DNA of 6,951 bases from Geobacteraceae bacterium (GTDB taxonomy: Bacteria > Desulfobacterota > Desulfuromonadia > Desulfuromonadales > Desulfuromonadaceae): positions 1 to 6,951 of the forward strand of contig JAIVHC010000027.1 in NCBI GenBank assembly GCA_020201305.1. Reading direction: 5' to 3'. Shown piece after piece: positions 1 through 5,885 of the stretch. The notes below the pieces were generated by a model, which worked only from the letters and a program-made list of their open reading frames with translations, was not told the DNA's origin and did no database searches. The position numbers were made by a program, and so were the translations under genes. Position 1 is the first letter of the stretch; each line of letters begins with the position of its first letter.

Positions 1-85
1 CCCATTCGGGGTGATCCATATCCATACGTTTGCGTACTGCCTGCATGCGGGTGTGCAGTTCACTTGCGGGTACTTTGGAGCTCAT
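1..85 (-). CDS. 5' end of a minus-strand gene, possibly an M24-family (aminopeptidase P-like) protein; partial
   Basis: Reading the minus strand, an ATG at 85-83 opens a frame that stays open to the window edge (28 codons). It is preceded by a good ribosome binding site, AGGAGA at 96-91, with a 5-nt spacer. The visible protein begins MSSKVPASELHTRMQ and continues with a charged stretch ending in DMDHPEW. The pattern K-V-P-x-x-E-L-x-x-R-M followed by M-D-x-x-x-P-x-W resembles, from memory, the N-terminus of some M24 metallopeptidase/aminopeptidase P-like proteins. No catalytic residue falls inside the window, so the function is a guess. The start codon and existence of the gene are well supported by the ribosome binding site. 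It is divergent from the diguanylate cyclase gene and separated from it by 239 bp. Confidence 0.6.
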   Translation of the reverse strand, partial: MSSKVPASELHTRMQAVRKRMDMDHPEW

Positions 86-90
86 ATCTT

Positions 91-96
91 TCTCCT
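91..96 (-). promoter_or_regulatory. Ribosome binding site of the left-edge partial gene
   Basis: AGGAGA on the minus strand lies 5 nt upstream of the ATG at 85-83. It is the main evidence that the short open frame running off the left edge is a real gene start. Confidence 0.7.
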
Positions 97-172
97 GTTT
101 CGACGGTATAGGTGTGAAAGTGCCCATTTAAGGGAAAATAACAAACATTGTTCTACTCTGCTCAATGGCAGG

Positions 173-201
173 ATTATTGCAAAAATATCCCCCGAATGCA
201 A
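173..201 (-). promoter_or_regulatory. Possible sigma70-type promoter for the left-edge gene
   Basis: On the minus strand TTGCAT (201-196) is followed after 17 nt by AATAAT (178-173), matching the consensus boxes at 3/6 and 5/6 positions with ideal spacing. It would give a leader of roughly 80 nt before the ATG at 85. The -35 box is weak and the region is AT-rich, so this may be chance. The rest of the 239-bp divergent region (86-324) shows no open frame with a ribosome binding site and no clear operator. I found no convincing plus-strand promoter for the diguanylate cyclase gene in it. Confidence 0.25.
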
Positions 202-310
202 ACCAGATATGATTCTTAAGCGCTTCGTGGTGGCTTTATGGTGATTTGGCGTTATAGACAGAAGAGTACGGCGTTTTTACGTAGCTTATAGTAGCAAAAT
301 GGCAACAAAA

Positions 311-318
311 GGGAGGGA
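311..318 (+). promoter_or_regulatory. Ribosome binding site that fixes a GTG start for the GGDEF gene
   Basis: GGGAGGGA lies 6 nt upstream of the GTG at 325-327. The next candidate start, a GTG two codons later, would be further from the ideal spacing, so 325 is preferred. Confidence 0.7.
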
Positions 319-324
319 AATAGC

Positions 325-1203
325 GTGGGAGTGCTGGCAAATTTTCTGGTTTTAACCGGAGCGGTAATATTTATATTTTCCCTTGCCCCCATTCGCCATC
401 TGTATCGGCGCCTGCCCAATAGCATGATCCGGATGGCGTGGTCGTTTCTCTCCGGCCTGATCACGTTTTTCTTTGCCGGATATCTGGTATATGCGTGGAT
501 GTTCTGGGGCCGGGCTGAAGCCTGGGCGGATATGGTAGTACCGGCGATATTCTGTTCCGGGGCGATTTTCGTCCTCGTGGTGTGCATTCTGTCCGCGCGT
601 ACGGCTGACGATGTACGGCGGCTCTGCCACCTCGAACGCGAGAACATTACCGATCCGCTTATGGGAATTTATAACCGCCGCCACCTGGATAAATGTCTAT
701 CCCAGGAAGCAGCCAAAGCACGGCGCTATGTTCTTGATCTCTCAGTCCTGCTTATGGACGTGGATCATTTCAAAAATTTTAACGACACCTACGGGCATCA
801 ACTCGGGGATGAGGTGTTGCGCTCTCTGGGCAAGCTGATTCAGGGATCGGTGCGTGATTTTGACTATGTGTTCCGTTACGGCGGTGAGGAGATCGTAGTT
901 TTGCTCCCTTACACCGGGAACGAAGGCGCTGTAGTCCTTGCAGAGCGTTTGCGTGAGTGGATTGAAGGGCGCACCCTGGTGCCGGCTGACCCCAAAGGCA
1001 AATATCCGGATGTGATGATTACGGTAAGCATCGGGGTGAGTACCTTATGTCCTGATATGGAGGATGAAGTAAAAATGGTGGCGCGCGCCGATGAAGCTCT
1101 GTACGCAGCAAAGGAACAGGGGCGCAACCGCGTGGTTTTTTCTTCCGGCCCGTGTCACGAAGAGCAGAACGAGGCCCAATCACCCTCTCAGGATAGTTCA
1201 TGA
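325..1203 (+). CDS. Membrane-anchored diguanylate cyclase (GGDEF domain)
   Basis: This 292-residue protein should make cyclic di-GMP from two GTP at the inner membrane. The N-terminal third has three hydrophobic segments, at about residues 4-22, 37-59 and 69-89, with no recognisable sensor domain. A short helical linker leads into a complete GGDEF domain from about residue 104 to 272. Visible motifs are DPLMGIYNRR (110-119), the metal-binding MDVDHF (144-149) followed by NDTYGH, and the active-site signature GGEEI (186-190). The signature is the GGEEF form with Ile in the last place. Exactly five residues before it lies RDFD (177-180), the RxxD inhibitory site for product feedback. The domain closes with VSIGVST and ADEALYAAK. 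All catalytic acidic residues are present, so the enzyme is probably active. The hydrophilic tail of about 20 residues is unrecognised. It is a monocistronic gene convergent with nqrM; its stop (TGA, 1201-1203) is 39 bp from the ancestral nqrM stop, and no clear terminator separates them. Confidence 0.92.
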   Translation: MGVLANFLVLTGAVIFIFSLAPIRHLYRRLPNSMIRMAWSFLSGLITFFFAGYLVYAWMFWGRAEAWADMVVPAIFCSGAIFVLVVCILSARTADDVRRLCHLERENITDPLMGIYNRRHLDKCLSQEAAKARRYVLDLSVLLMDVDHFKNFNDTYGHQLGDEVLRSLGKLIQGSVRDFDYVFRYGGEEIVVLLPYTGNEGAVVLAERLREWIEGRTLVPADPKGKYPDVMITVSIGVSTLCPDMEDEVKMVARADEALYAAKEQGRNRVVFSSGPCHEEQNEAQSPSQDSS

Positions 1204-1242
1204 TGTAGCGCAATCAGCAGAGCACCCTTAACCTGCCAAAGC

Positions 1243-1313
1243 TTAACCCCGGTTTTTGACTTGCTGCATTAATTCTGCATACCCCTCCGGATCTTCCTCC
1301 GGACATATCACCT
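1243..1313 (-). pseudogene. nqrM: Detached 3' end of nqrM, left out of frame by the duplication
   Basis: On the minus strand 1310-1246 reads PEEDPEGYAELMQQVKNRG in the ancestral nqrM frame, then TAA at 1245-1243. This acidic-to-basic 19-residue tail follows directly from the Val-Ile-Cys codons at the end of the repeat unit, so one copy of the repeat joins it seamlessly to the upstream gene. In the present sequence the ribosome stops at 1314 and never reaches it. There is no start codon with a ribosome binding site to express it separately. Confidence 0.75.
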
Positions 1314-1390
1314 CTACCGCAAAATCGTTGTCACATTGAACCCCTTACATATCACCTCTACCGCAAAATCGTTGTCACATTGAACCCCTT
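1303..1390. repeat. Perfect 44-bp tandem duplication inside nqrM
   Basis: Bases 1303-1346 and 1347-1390 are identical over all 44 positions and directly adjacent; each begins ACATATCACCTCTACCG and ends TTGAACCCCTT. Because 44 is not a multiple of three, the duplication shifts the nqrM reading frame. With one unit removed, nqrM reads through to a TAA at 1245-1243 as exactly 90 codons including the stop. This strongly suggests a recent duplication, since the copies have not diverged, or an assembly or culture-derived error. Confidence 0.97.
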
Positions 1391-1556
1391 CTTCACCTTC
1401 CTCGCGTCCGCAGCTACAGCTGATTCCGGCGAGTTTCGCACCTTCGCTGCTACTGCAGGTGGCGGTTATCCCTTTACGTTTGAACATTATGCCGATGGAG
1501 AGTCCCGCAAAAGCGAGCATAAACACGGCCAGGGCCGGGATGAATAATTTAAGCAT
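1314..1556 (-). CDS. nqrM: NqrM, Na+-NQR maturation factor (DUF539), with frameshifted C-terminus
   Basis: The present frame gives 80 residues. One N-terminal membrane helix (about residues 3-24) is followed by the basic KRKG and then a cysteine-rich segment with Cys34, Cys47, Cys49 and Cys60, plus Cys70. NqrM family proteins are short, with one membrane helix and four conserved cysteines. They are needed for NQR assembly and are thought to deliver iron to the NqrD/NqrE centre. Placement just after apbE at the end of an nqr operon supports the call. AGAGG lies 8 nt before the ATG. The 44-bp duplication changes the frame after Cys70, so the last ten residues (KGFNVTTILR) come from the second copy and end at a TAG (1316-1314). 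The ancestral product, ending in a 19-residue tail with PEEDPEGYAEL at 1310-1243, would have been 89 residues. The likely iron-binding cysteines lie before the break, so function may survive. Confidence 0.85.
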   Translation of the reverse strand: MLKLFIPALAVFMLAFAGLSIGIMFKRKGITATCSSSEGAKLAGISCSCGREEGEEGVQCDNDFAVEVICKGFNVTTILR

Positions 1557-1681
1557 TGTTTAAACCTCTGTTGGTCTCGGATTATAATGAGTGGTGCATT
1601 GTATACAGGCGGTATTCTGTTATTTTTACTGCATGCCGAGTATGCACCGTGCGTTGTTCGTCTGCAATCAGATTTACGCTA

Positions 1682-2749
1682 TCATTTTCTCTGTCGGGAT
1701 GAAATGAAATTTTCAAATGCCGGACTGCTGATGGAGATAAATCCATGCTCGCCCTTCACCAGCATGTAGATGGCGACTTCATGCTCGCGGGCAAAATCCA
1801 TGCTTTGTTCCGGTCCCATCACCATAAACGCAGTGGCGTACGCATCGGCAAGCATGCAGGATTCATGCAGCACCGATACGGCGGCGAGCTTGTGCGAAAT
1901 GGGATATCCCGTGGTTGGGTCAATGGTGTGGGAGTAGCGCCTGCCCTGATGTTCGAAGTAATTGCGATAATCCCCTGAAGTTGCCATCGCCGTAGTGCTG
2001 GAGGTATGGATAACCTTGTGTACGCTGCGTCCTTCGCTCTGGGGCCGCTCTATGCCGATATTCCAGGGATTTTCCGCCCCTTTTTGCCCTCCGGTGCGTA
2101 TCTCCCCCCCGATCTCCACCAGATGATTGGGATACCCCTGCTGTACCAGCAATTCCGCAATCTGATCTACTGCATATCCTTTAGCAATGCCTGACAGATC
2201 CAGATACATGGAAGCGAAATGTTTTTTCACCTTTGGAGGTGTGCTTTTAACTTCCATGTTCGTATGTCCGGATTGCGCAAGGATCGTTTCGATTATGTCT
2301 TCCTCCGGTACTGCATACAGGTGTATTTCCGGGCCGAATCCCCACAGGTTGACCAGGCTGCCGACGCTGATGTCGAACGCTCCCCCGGTCTGCGCACTGA
2401 TCTTCTGCGCAGTGCTGATTACCTGAGCGGTCTCTGCACTTACCTCTACCCAGGTGTTGGCCTTTGCCTGATTGATGCGGCTCAGCTCCGAGTCTTTAAT
2501 ATAGGTGCTCATGCGCTGATTTATCTCCTGCAGGCGTGTATCGATATGTTGCTGCAGGGCGTCGGAATTAACCTTTGCATCGGTTCCAGGGATCACGCTT
2601 ACATGGTAGGAAGTTCCCATGGTACGCCCGGAGATTGTGAACGGGGCCGGGTTTTGTTTCGGGGCGGTATCATTTTCAGGATTGAAGATACGCGGCAGGA
2701 ATATTGTGGCAAGCAACAGAAGAACCAGTGCTATGAGGGGACGTTTCAT
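1682..2749 (-). CDS. apbE: ApbE, FAD:protein FMN transferase (NQR flavinylation)
   Basis: This 355-residue enzyme cleaves FAD and attaches FMN through a phosphoester bond to Thr residues of NqrB and NqrC. It works on the periplasmic side of the membrane. Family motifs appear in order: GRTMGTSYHV (41-50), MSTYIKDSELSRIN (80-93), DLSGIAKGYAVD (184-195), EIGGEIRTGG (212-221), SHTIDPTTGYP (273-283) and ADAYATAFMVMG (301-312). The last carries Asp302 and Thr306, the expected magnesium ligands. Residues 4-19 form a hydrophobic N-terminal segment, but there is no cysteine near it. The protein is therefore not a typical ApbE lipoprotein and is probably held by an uncleaved anchor or exported with an ordinary signal. 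The start is set by AGGAG at 2759-2755 with a 5-nt spacer. It lies 88 nt downstream of the ferritin-like gene, behind an apparent terminator, and 125 nt upstream of nqrM. Confidence 0.96.
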   Translation of the reverse strand: MKRPLIALVLLLLATIFLPRIFNPENDTAPKQNPAPFTISGRTMGTSYHVSVIPGTDAKVNSDALQQHIDTRLQEINQRMSTYIKDSELSRINQAKANTWVEVSAETAQVISTAQKISAQTGGAFDISVGSLVNLWGFGPEIHLYAVPEEDIIETILAQSGHTNMEVKSTPPKVKKHFASMYLDLSGIAKGYAVDQIAELLVQQGYPNHLVEIGGEIRTGGQKGAENPWNIGIERPQSEGRSVHKVIHTSSTTAMATSGDYRNYFEHQGRRYSHTIDPTTGYPISHKLAAVSVLHESCMLADAYATAFMVMGPEQSMDFAREHEVAIYMLVKGEHGFISISSPAFENFISSRQRK

Positions 2750-2770
2750 GTGTGCTCCTGCAGGTTGGAT

Positions 2771-2805
2771 AAAAAAATGGCCACGTCAAATGACGCGGCC
2801 ATTTT
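2771..2805 (-). terminator. Intrinsic terminator between the ferritin-like gene and apbE
   Basis: In the minus-strand transcript, bases 2805-2774 fold into a hairpin: AAAAUGGCC pairs with GGCCAUUUU, then a G-U wobble (2796/2783), then CGUC with GACG around a 4-base AUUU loop. That is a continuous 14-bp stem. The stem runs into seven consecutive U (2777-2771). On the plus strand the wobble becomes an A-C mismatch, so the structure favours minus-strand termination. It begins 33 nt after the ferritin-like stop codon. Its U tract ends only 21 nt before the apbE ATG, so transcription of apbE from upstream must read through it. Confidence 0.8.
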
Positions 2806-2837
2806 AGCACGATTTCCATGCGGATGTGCAGGATCAA

Positions 2838-3293
2838 TTACATATCCATCAGACCCAACGCAGTGCGGGCACGGGTATGCTTCTCCTGCTCTTCCATTTC
2901 AAGCAGATTCTGAAACAATTCCCGCACCTCGGGATTAGAGGTACGATTGATAACCGTGTTATACGAGTCAATCAGGCACTGATCAATCTGTGCCGCGATC
3001 TCTAATACCTCATTCACTGTAAGTTCGTCTGTATAGGAGATATTTTTTACCGGCTTGAAGGTTGAGCATTCGCTGGAGAACTGAAACCAGGCCTCCATGG
3101 CTTTATTTTTGGTGCTGGTTTCGTACTCTTTCAACACTTCATCCAGATGTTCTTCATGGCGTGCCATGTAATCAAGCAGCATTTTCATGCGCGGTTTCTG
3201 GCTGCTGTCGGATAGCTGTTGAAAATAGTCTCGCGCAAAACGATGAAAGTCGCGCGCATATCCGAGGATCTGTTTCGCCTGTCCGTAGGGCAT
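2838..3293 (-). CDS. Small ferritin-like/rubrerythrin-like four-helix protein in the nqr operon
   Basis: I do not recognise a named gene. The 151-residue protein is all-helical by appearance, cytoplasmic, with no signal peptide. Two histidine/glutamate clusters sit where a ferritin-like bundle would place metal ligands: RHEEHLDEVL (45-54) in the second helix and LLEMEEQEKHTRAR (130-143) in the last. Glu residues at 95 and 98 in the third helix (NEVLEIAAQ) could also contribute. The first helix (about 10-28) has His17 and Asp22 but no Glu, so a classical diiron site is not certain. The start chosen is the ATG at 3293-3291, because GAGGAGG (3305-3299) precedes it by 5 nt. An ATG 27 nt further upstream (3320) has no ribosome binding site. 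The gene lies between nqrF (93 nt upstream) and apbE, with hairpins on both sides. A role in iron handling or oxidative protection for NQR is inference only. Confidence 0.75.
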   Translation of the reverse strand: MPYGQAKQILGYARDFHRFARDYFQQLSDSSQKPRMKMLLDYMARHEEHLDEVLKEYETSTKNKAMEAWFQFSSECSTFKPVKNISYTDELTVNEVLEIAAQIDQCLIDSYNTVINRTSNPEVRELFQNLLEMEEQEKHTRARTALGLMDM

Positions 3294-3298
3294 GTTTT

Positions 3299-3305
3299 CC
3301 TCCTC
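3299..3305 (-). promoter_or_regulatory. Strong ribosome binding site that decides the start of the ferritin-like gene
   Basis: GAGGAGG on the minus strand is a near-perfect Shine-Dalgarno sequence 5 nt before the ATG at 3293. It falls inside the longer open frame beginning at 3320, which argues that the longer start is not used. It is the strongest such site in this part of the operon. Confidence 0.8.
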
Positions 3306-3327
3306 AAGCAAGAACTGCATTTCAGCT

Positions 3328-3369
3328 GGTGTAAAGCTAAAGCCGGGACAAGCGCCCCGGCTTTACACC
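3328..3369 (-). terminator. Hairpin(s) between nqrF and the ferritin-like gene, possible attenuator or mRNA-processing element
   Basis: A 10-bp perfect stem pairs 3338-3347 with 3356-3365 (TAAAGCCGGG with CCCGGCTTTA) around an 8-base loop. A second perfect 10-bp inverted repeat, GGTGTAAAGC at 3328-3337 with GCTTTACACC at 3360-3369, shares the 3360-3365 arm, so the two folds exclude each other. On the minus strand the stem is followed by UUUAGCUUUACACC, not by a clean U run. A leaky terminator or a 3'-end-stabilising structure for the nqr mRNA is therefore as likely as full termination. It lies 17 nt after the nqrF stop and 23 nt before the ribosome binding site of the next gene. Confidence 0.55.
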
Positions 3370-3386
3370 TGAAATAAATACTAAAA

Positions 3387-4613
3387 TTAACCACCAAAGT
3401 CGTCAAACATGATGTTTTCACGCTCAACGCCCTGCTCAATGAGCAAGTTGGTTACCGCGTTGGCCATCATGGGAGGACCACACATGTAGTACTCGCAATC
3501 TTCGGGAGCCTCATGATCCTTGATGTACATGTCGTAGAGAACGGTATGGATAAAACCTGTGGGCCCATCCCAGTTGTCTTCCGGCAATGGATCGGAAAGG
3601 GCAACGTACCAACTGAAGTTGGGGAATTTCTCCTGCAGCTCGTTGAGCTCATCCACATAGAACATCTCTTTGAGGCTACGCGCGCCATACCAGTAGGTGA
3701 TCTTACGCTTGGTATTGAGGCGCAGGAGCTGATCCCAGATGTGGGAACGCATCGGCGCCATGCCGGCACCACCCCCGATGAAGACCATCTCGTTATCCGT
3801 ATCGCGGGCATAGAACTCGCCGTAGGGACCGGAAATGGTGACCTTGTCACCGGGCTTGAGGTTGAAGATGTACGAGGACATCTGCCCCGGAGGTGCATCA
3901 GGAGCATTGGGCGGCGGCGGACATACACGCACGTTGAGCATGATAATGCCCTTTTCGTCCGGGTAGTTGGCCATGGAATACGCCCGCATGATGGGTTCCT
4001 TAACCACGGACTTGAAGCGCCACAGATCGAACTGATCCCAGTCAGCCTTGTACTCGTCTTCAATATCGAATTCCGAGTAGGAGAGCTCATGGGGCGGTGC
4101 TTCAATCTGGATGTAACCACCGGCGCGGAAATCGCAGTTCTCCCCTTCGGGCAATTCAAAGACGGATTCCTTGATAAAGGTAGCAACTCCTTTATTGTGG
4201 CGCACGGTACATTCCCACTTTTTGACGTTGAAGATCTCAGGCGCAACGCCGAGTTTCATGTCCTGCTTGACCCCTACCTGACACGCAAGACGCAAACCTT
4301 CGCGCGCCTCGCGCTTGGAGATAACACTGGTTTCGGTGGGGAGAATCTCGCCGCCACCCTCATACACATGTACGTGGCACTGCCCGCAGGTACCGCCGCC
4401 ACCACACGCAGAAGGAATGAAAATCCCTTTCTCAGCCAGGGCACCGAGAAGCTTGCCCCCGGGTTTGGTAGTGATGGTCAACTCGGGGTCATCATTAATT
4501 TCAAATTGGATCTCACCACTAGGGACCAGTTGCTTGCGTGCTGCCAGAATAAGGGCAACCAGCGCAAGGATGATCCCGGTAAACATGGTGGATCCGACTA
4601 TTATCAAGTTCAT
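3387..4613 (-). CDS. nqrF: NqrF, NADH-oxidising subunit of Na+-NQR
   Basis: NqrF takes electrons from cytoplasmic NADH onto FAD and passes them through a 2Fe-2S cluster to the rest of the pump. The protein has 408 residues, the same as the Vibrio subunit. An N-terminal membrane helix (about 3-23) is followed by a plant-type ferredoxin domain with cluster ligands Cys70, Cys76, Cys79 (SACGGGGTCGQC) and Cys111. The ferredoxin reductase part has the FAD motif RAYSMANYP (210-218), the nucleotide-binding GGGAGMAPMRS (280-290), and CGPPMM (378-383) near the NADH site. It ends in FDDFGG, where Phe406 is the aromatic residue known to cover the flavin in this family. The start at 4613 has AAGGA 8 nt upstream. 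It follows nqrE by 32 nt and is the last structural gene of the operon. All key residues are present. Confidence 0.98.
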   Translation of the reverse strand: MNLIIVGSTMFTGIILALVALILAARKQLVPSGEIQFEINDDPELTITTKPGGKLLGALAEKGIFIPSACGGGGTCGQCHVHVYEGGGEILPTETSVISKREAREGLRLACQVGVKQDMKLGVAPEIFNVKKWECTVRHNKGVATFIKESVFELPEGENCDFRAGGYIQIEAPPHELSYSEFDIEDEYKADWDQFDLWRFKSVVKEPIMRAYSMANYPDEKGIIMLNVRVCPPPPNAPDAPPGQMSSYIFNLKPGDKVTISGPYGEFYARDTDNEMVFIGGGAGMAPMRSHIWDQLLRLNTKRKITYWYGARSLKEMFYVDELNELQEKFPNFSWYVALSDPLPEDNWDGPTGFIHTVLYDMYIKDHEAPEDCEYYMCGPPMMANAVTNLLIEQGVERENIMFDDFGG

Positions 4614-4645
4614 AGTATCAATCCTTTATTCAGATTATTACTGCA

Positions 4646-5254
4646 TTAAAACTGTAAGCCGGAGAAAGCCTGAAATGACATCGCCATCAGACCAACCACG
4701 ATAAAGGTCATGCCGACGCCCTGCAGCCCTTTCGGGATATCACTGTAGACGATTTTCTCCCGAATGCCGGCAAGAAGAGAAATAGCGATGGCAAAGCCGA
4801 CTCCAACCCCGATGCCGTACACCGTACTCTCGCCAAAGTTGTAGTCGCGCTCTACCATGAACAGGGAAGCACCCAGGATGGCGCAGTTAACCGTAAGTAG
4901 AGGGAGGAAAATACCCAGGGCGTTGTAGAGTGCAGGGAAGTACTTATCCAGCACCATCTCCAGAATCTGCACAATAGCAGCGATAACACTGATATAGGTT
5001 ATCAGACCCAGAAAACTCAGATCGAGTTCGGGGAATCCAGCCCACGCCAACGCCCCCTCCTTGAGGAGCACGTTGTAGAGGATGTTGTTTACCGGGACGG
5101 TAATAAGCTCAACCACGACAACAGCGACACCCAGCATAATTGCGGTATTGACCTTTTTCGACACCGCAATAAAGGTACACATGCCCAGGAAAAAAGTCAG
5201 GGCGATGTTGTCGACAAAAACAGAATCAAAAAATATAGAAAAATAATGTGCCAT
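4646..5254 (-). CDS. nqrE: NqrE, integral membrane subunit of Na+-NQR
   Basis: This 202-residue, very hydrophobic protein with about six membrane segments is homologous to RnfA. With NqrD it forms an inverted pair that holds an iron centre within the membrane, between the NqrF cluster and the periplasmic flavin of NqrC. The iron-ligand cysteines are visible as Cys26 (LGMCTF) and Cys124 (VNCAIL). The Vibrio counterparts are at 26 and 120, and this protein is four residues longer than usual. Other family signatures are DNIALTFFLGMC at the start and YGIGVGVGFAIA in the second half. AGGA precedes the ATG by 9 nt. The stop is 32 nt before nqrF and the start is 11 nt after nqrD, typical of a co-transcribed operon. 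Confidence 0.97.
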   Translation of the reverse strand: MAHYFSIFFDSVFVDNIALTFFLGMCTFIAVSKKVNTAIMLGVAVVVVELITVPVNNILYNVLLKEGALAWAGFPELDLSFLGLITYISVIAAIVQILEMVLDKYFPALYNALGIFLPLLTVNCAILGASLFMVERDYNFGESTVYGIGVGVGFAIAISLLAGIREKIVYSDIPKGLQGVGMTFIVVGLMAMSFQAFSGLQF

Positions 5255-5265
5255 GACGTTTTATC

Positions 5266-5880
5266 CTATTCTTGGAGTTCAGGCTTCCAGGTGCGCAGTG
5301 CCCAGATGATGAAGCCGATCAGAAAGAAGGCACTCGGCGCCAGCAGCATCAGACCGTTGGTGACGTACCAGCCATCGTTGTTGGTCGGGTTCAGGATGGT
5401 AAGGCCGAAGAATGACCCGGAACCGAACAGTTCGCGGATAAAACCCACAATCAGCAGGATCAGGGCGTACCCCAGGCCGTTGCCGATTCCATCCATCAGG
5501 CTTTCATATACCGGGTTTTTGGTGGCATATGCTTCAGCGCGCCCCATGATAATACAGTTGGTTATGATGAGACCCACATATACGGAAAGCTGTTTACTCA
5601 TTTCGTAGGCGTACGCCTTGAGCATCTGATCTACAATGATAACCAGGGTTGCAATGATGGTCATCTGCACAATGATGCGCACACTGTTGGGGATGTGATT
5701 ACGAATGGCACTGATGGCGGCATTGGAACACGAAATTACCAGAATAACCGCAATCGACATGGTCAGTGCCGTGGACATTTTATTGGTGACCGCCAGTGCC
5801 GAGCAGATACCCAGGATCTGCAGGGCTATGGGATTGTTGTTAAACAACGGATCCATCAAGGCGTCTTTAGCTTTAGACAT
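5266..5880 (-). CDS. nqrD: NqrD, integral membrane subunit of Na+-NQR
   Basis: This 204-residue membrane protein with about six helices is homologous to RnfE and is the partner of NqrE in holding the intramembrane iron centre. The ligand cysteines are Cys26 (LGICSALA) and Cys109 (ITNCIIMGRAEA), both in the conserved half-helix motifs. A further Cys51 (VISCSN) lies in a membrane segment and is not one of the known ligands. The segment DGIGNGLGYALIL and the following FIRELFGSGSF are typical of the family. The start at 5880 has AAGGAG 8 nt upstream, and the gap from nqrC is only 5 nt, so translation is probably coupled. No irregularity is visible. Confidence 0.97.
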   Translation of the reverse strand: MSKAKDALMDPLFNNNPIALQILGICSALAVTNKMSTALTMSIAVILVISCSNAAISAIRNHIPNSVRIIVQMTIIATLVIIVDQMLKAYAYEMSKQLSVYVGLIITNCIIMGRAEAYATKNPVYESLMDGIGNGLGYALILLIVGFIRELFGSGSFFGLTILNPTNNDGWYVTNGLMLLAPSAFFLIGFIIWALRTWKPELQE

Positions 5881-5885
5881 AATGT

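Noticed and set aside
264..292. A plus-strand promoter using TATAGT (287-292) for the GGDEF gene
   Set aside because: The -10-like hexamer has no matching -35 box at a suitable distance, so it cannot be told from chance in this AT-rich stretch.
1204..1260. A terminator between the convergent GGDEF gene and nqrM
   Set aside because: The only candidate, AACCCCGGTTTTT near 1244-1257, has a four-base stem with a two-base loop, too weak to call. It also lies in the former nqrM coding sequence.
1303..1390. The 44-bp repeat as a CRISPR or an attachment-site repeat
   Set aside because: There are only two units with no spacer between them, both lie inside a coding gene, and no integrase or cas gene is present. 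A simple tandem duplication explains it.
2219..2938. A 239-codon plus-strand open frame across apbE and the ferritin-like gene
   Set aside because: It spans the terminator and intergenic gap and lies opposite two well-supported genes. The translation is cysteine-rich and without family resemblance.
3294..3320. An upstream ATG (3320) as start of the ferritin-like gene
   Set aside because: It has no Shine-Dalgarno sequence, and the strong GAGGAGG for the inner ATG at 3293 falls inside the added nine codons.
3467..4246. A 259-codon minus-strand frame within nqrF
   Set aside because: It is another frame of the same strand as nqrF, rich in Ser, Arg and Thr, as expected from shifted translation. 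It has no start signal.
3513..4649. A 378-codon open frame on the plus strand, antisense to nqrF
   Set aside because: It is the mirror of nqrF, whose protein matches its family throughout with all cofactor residues. The antisense translation shows no recognisable motif and no ribosome binding site was noted.
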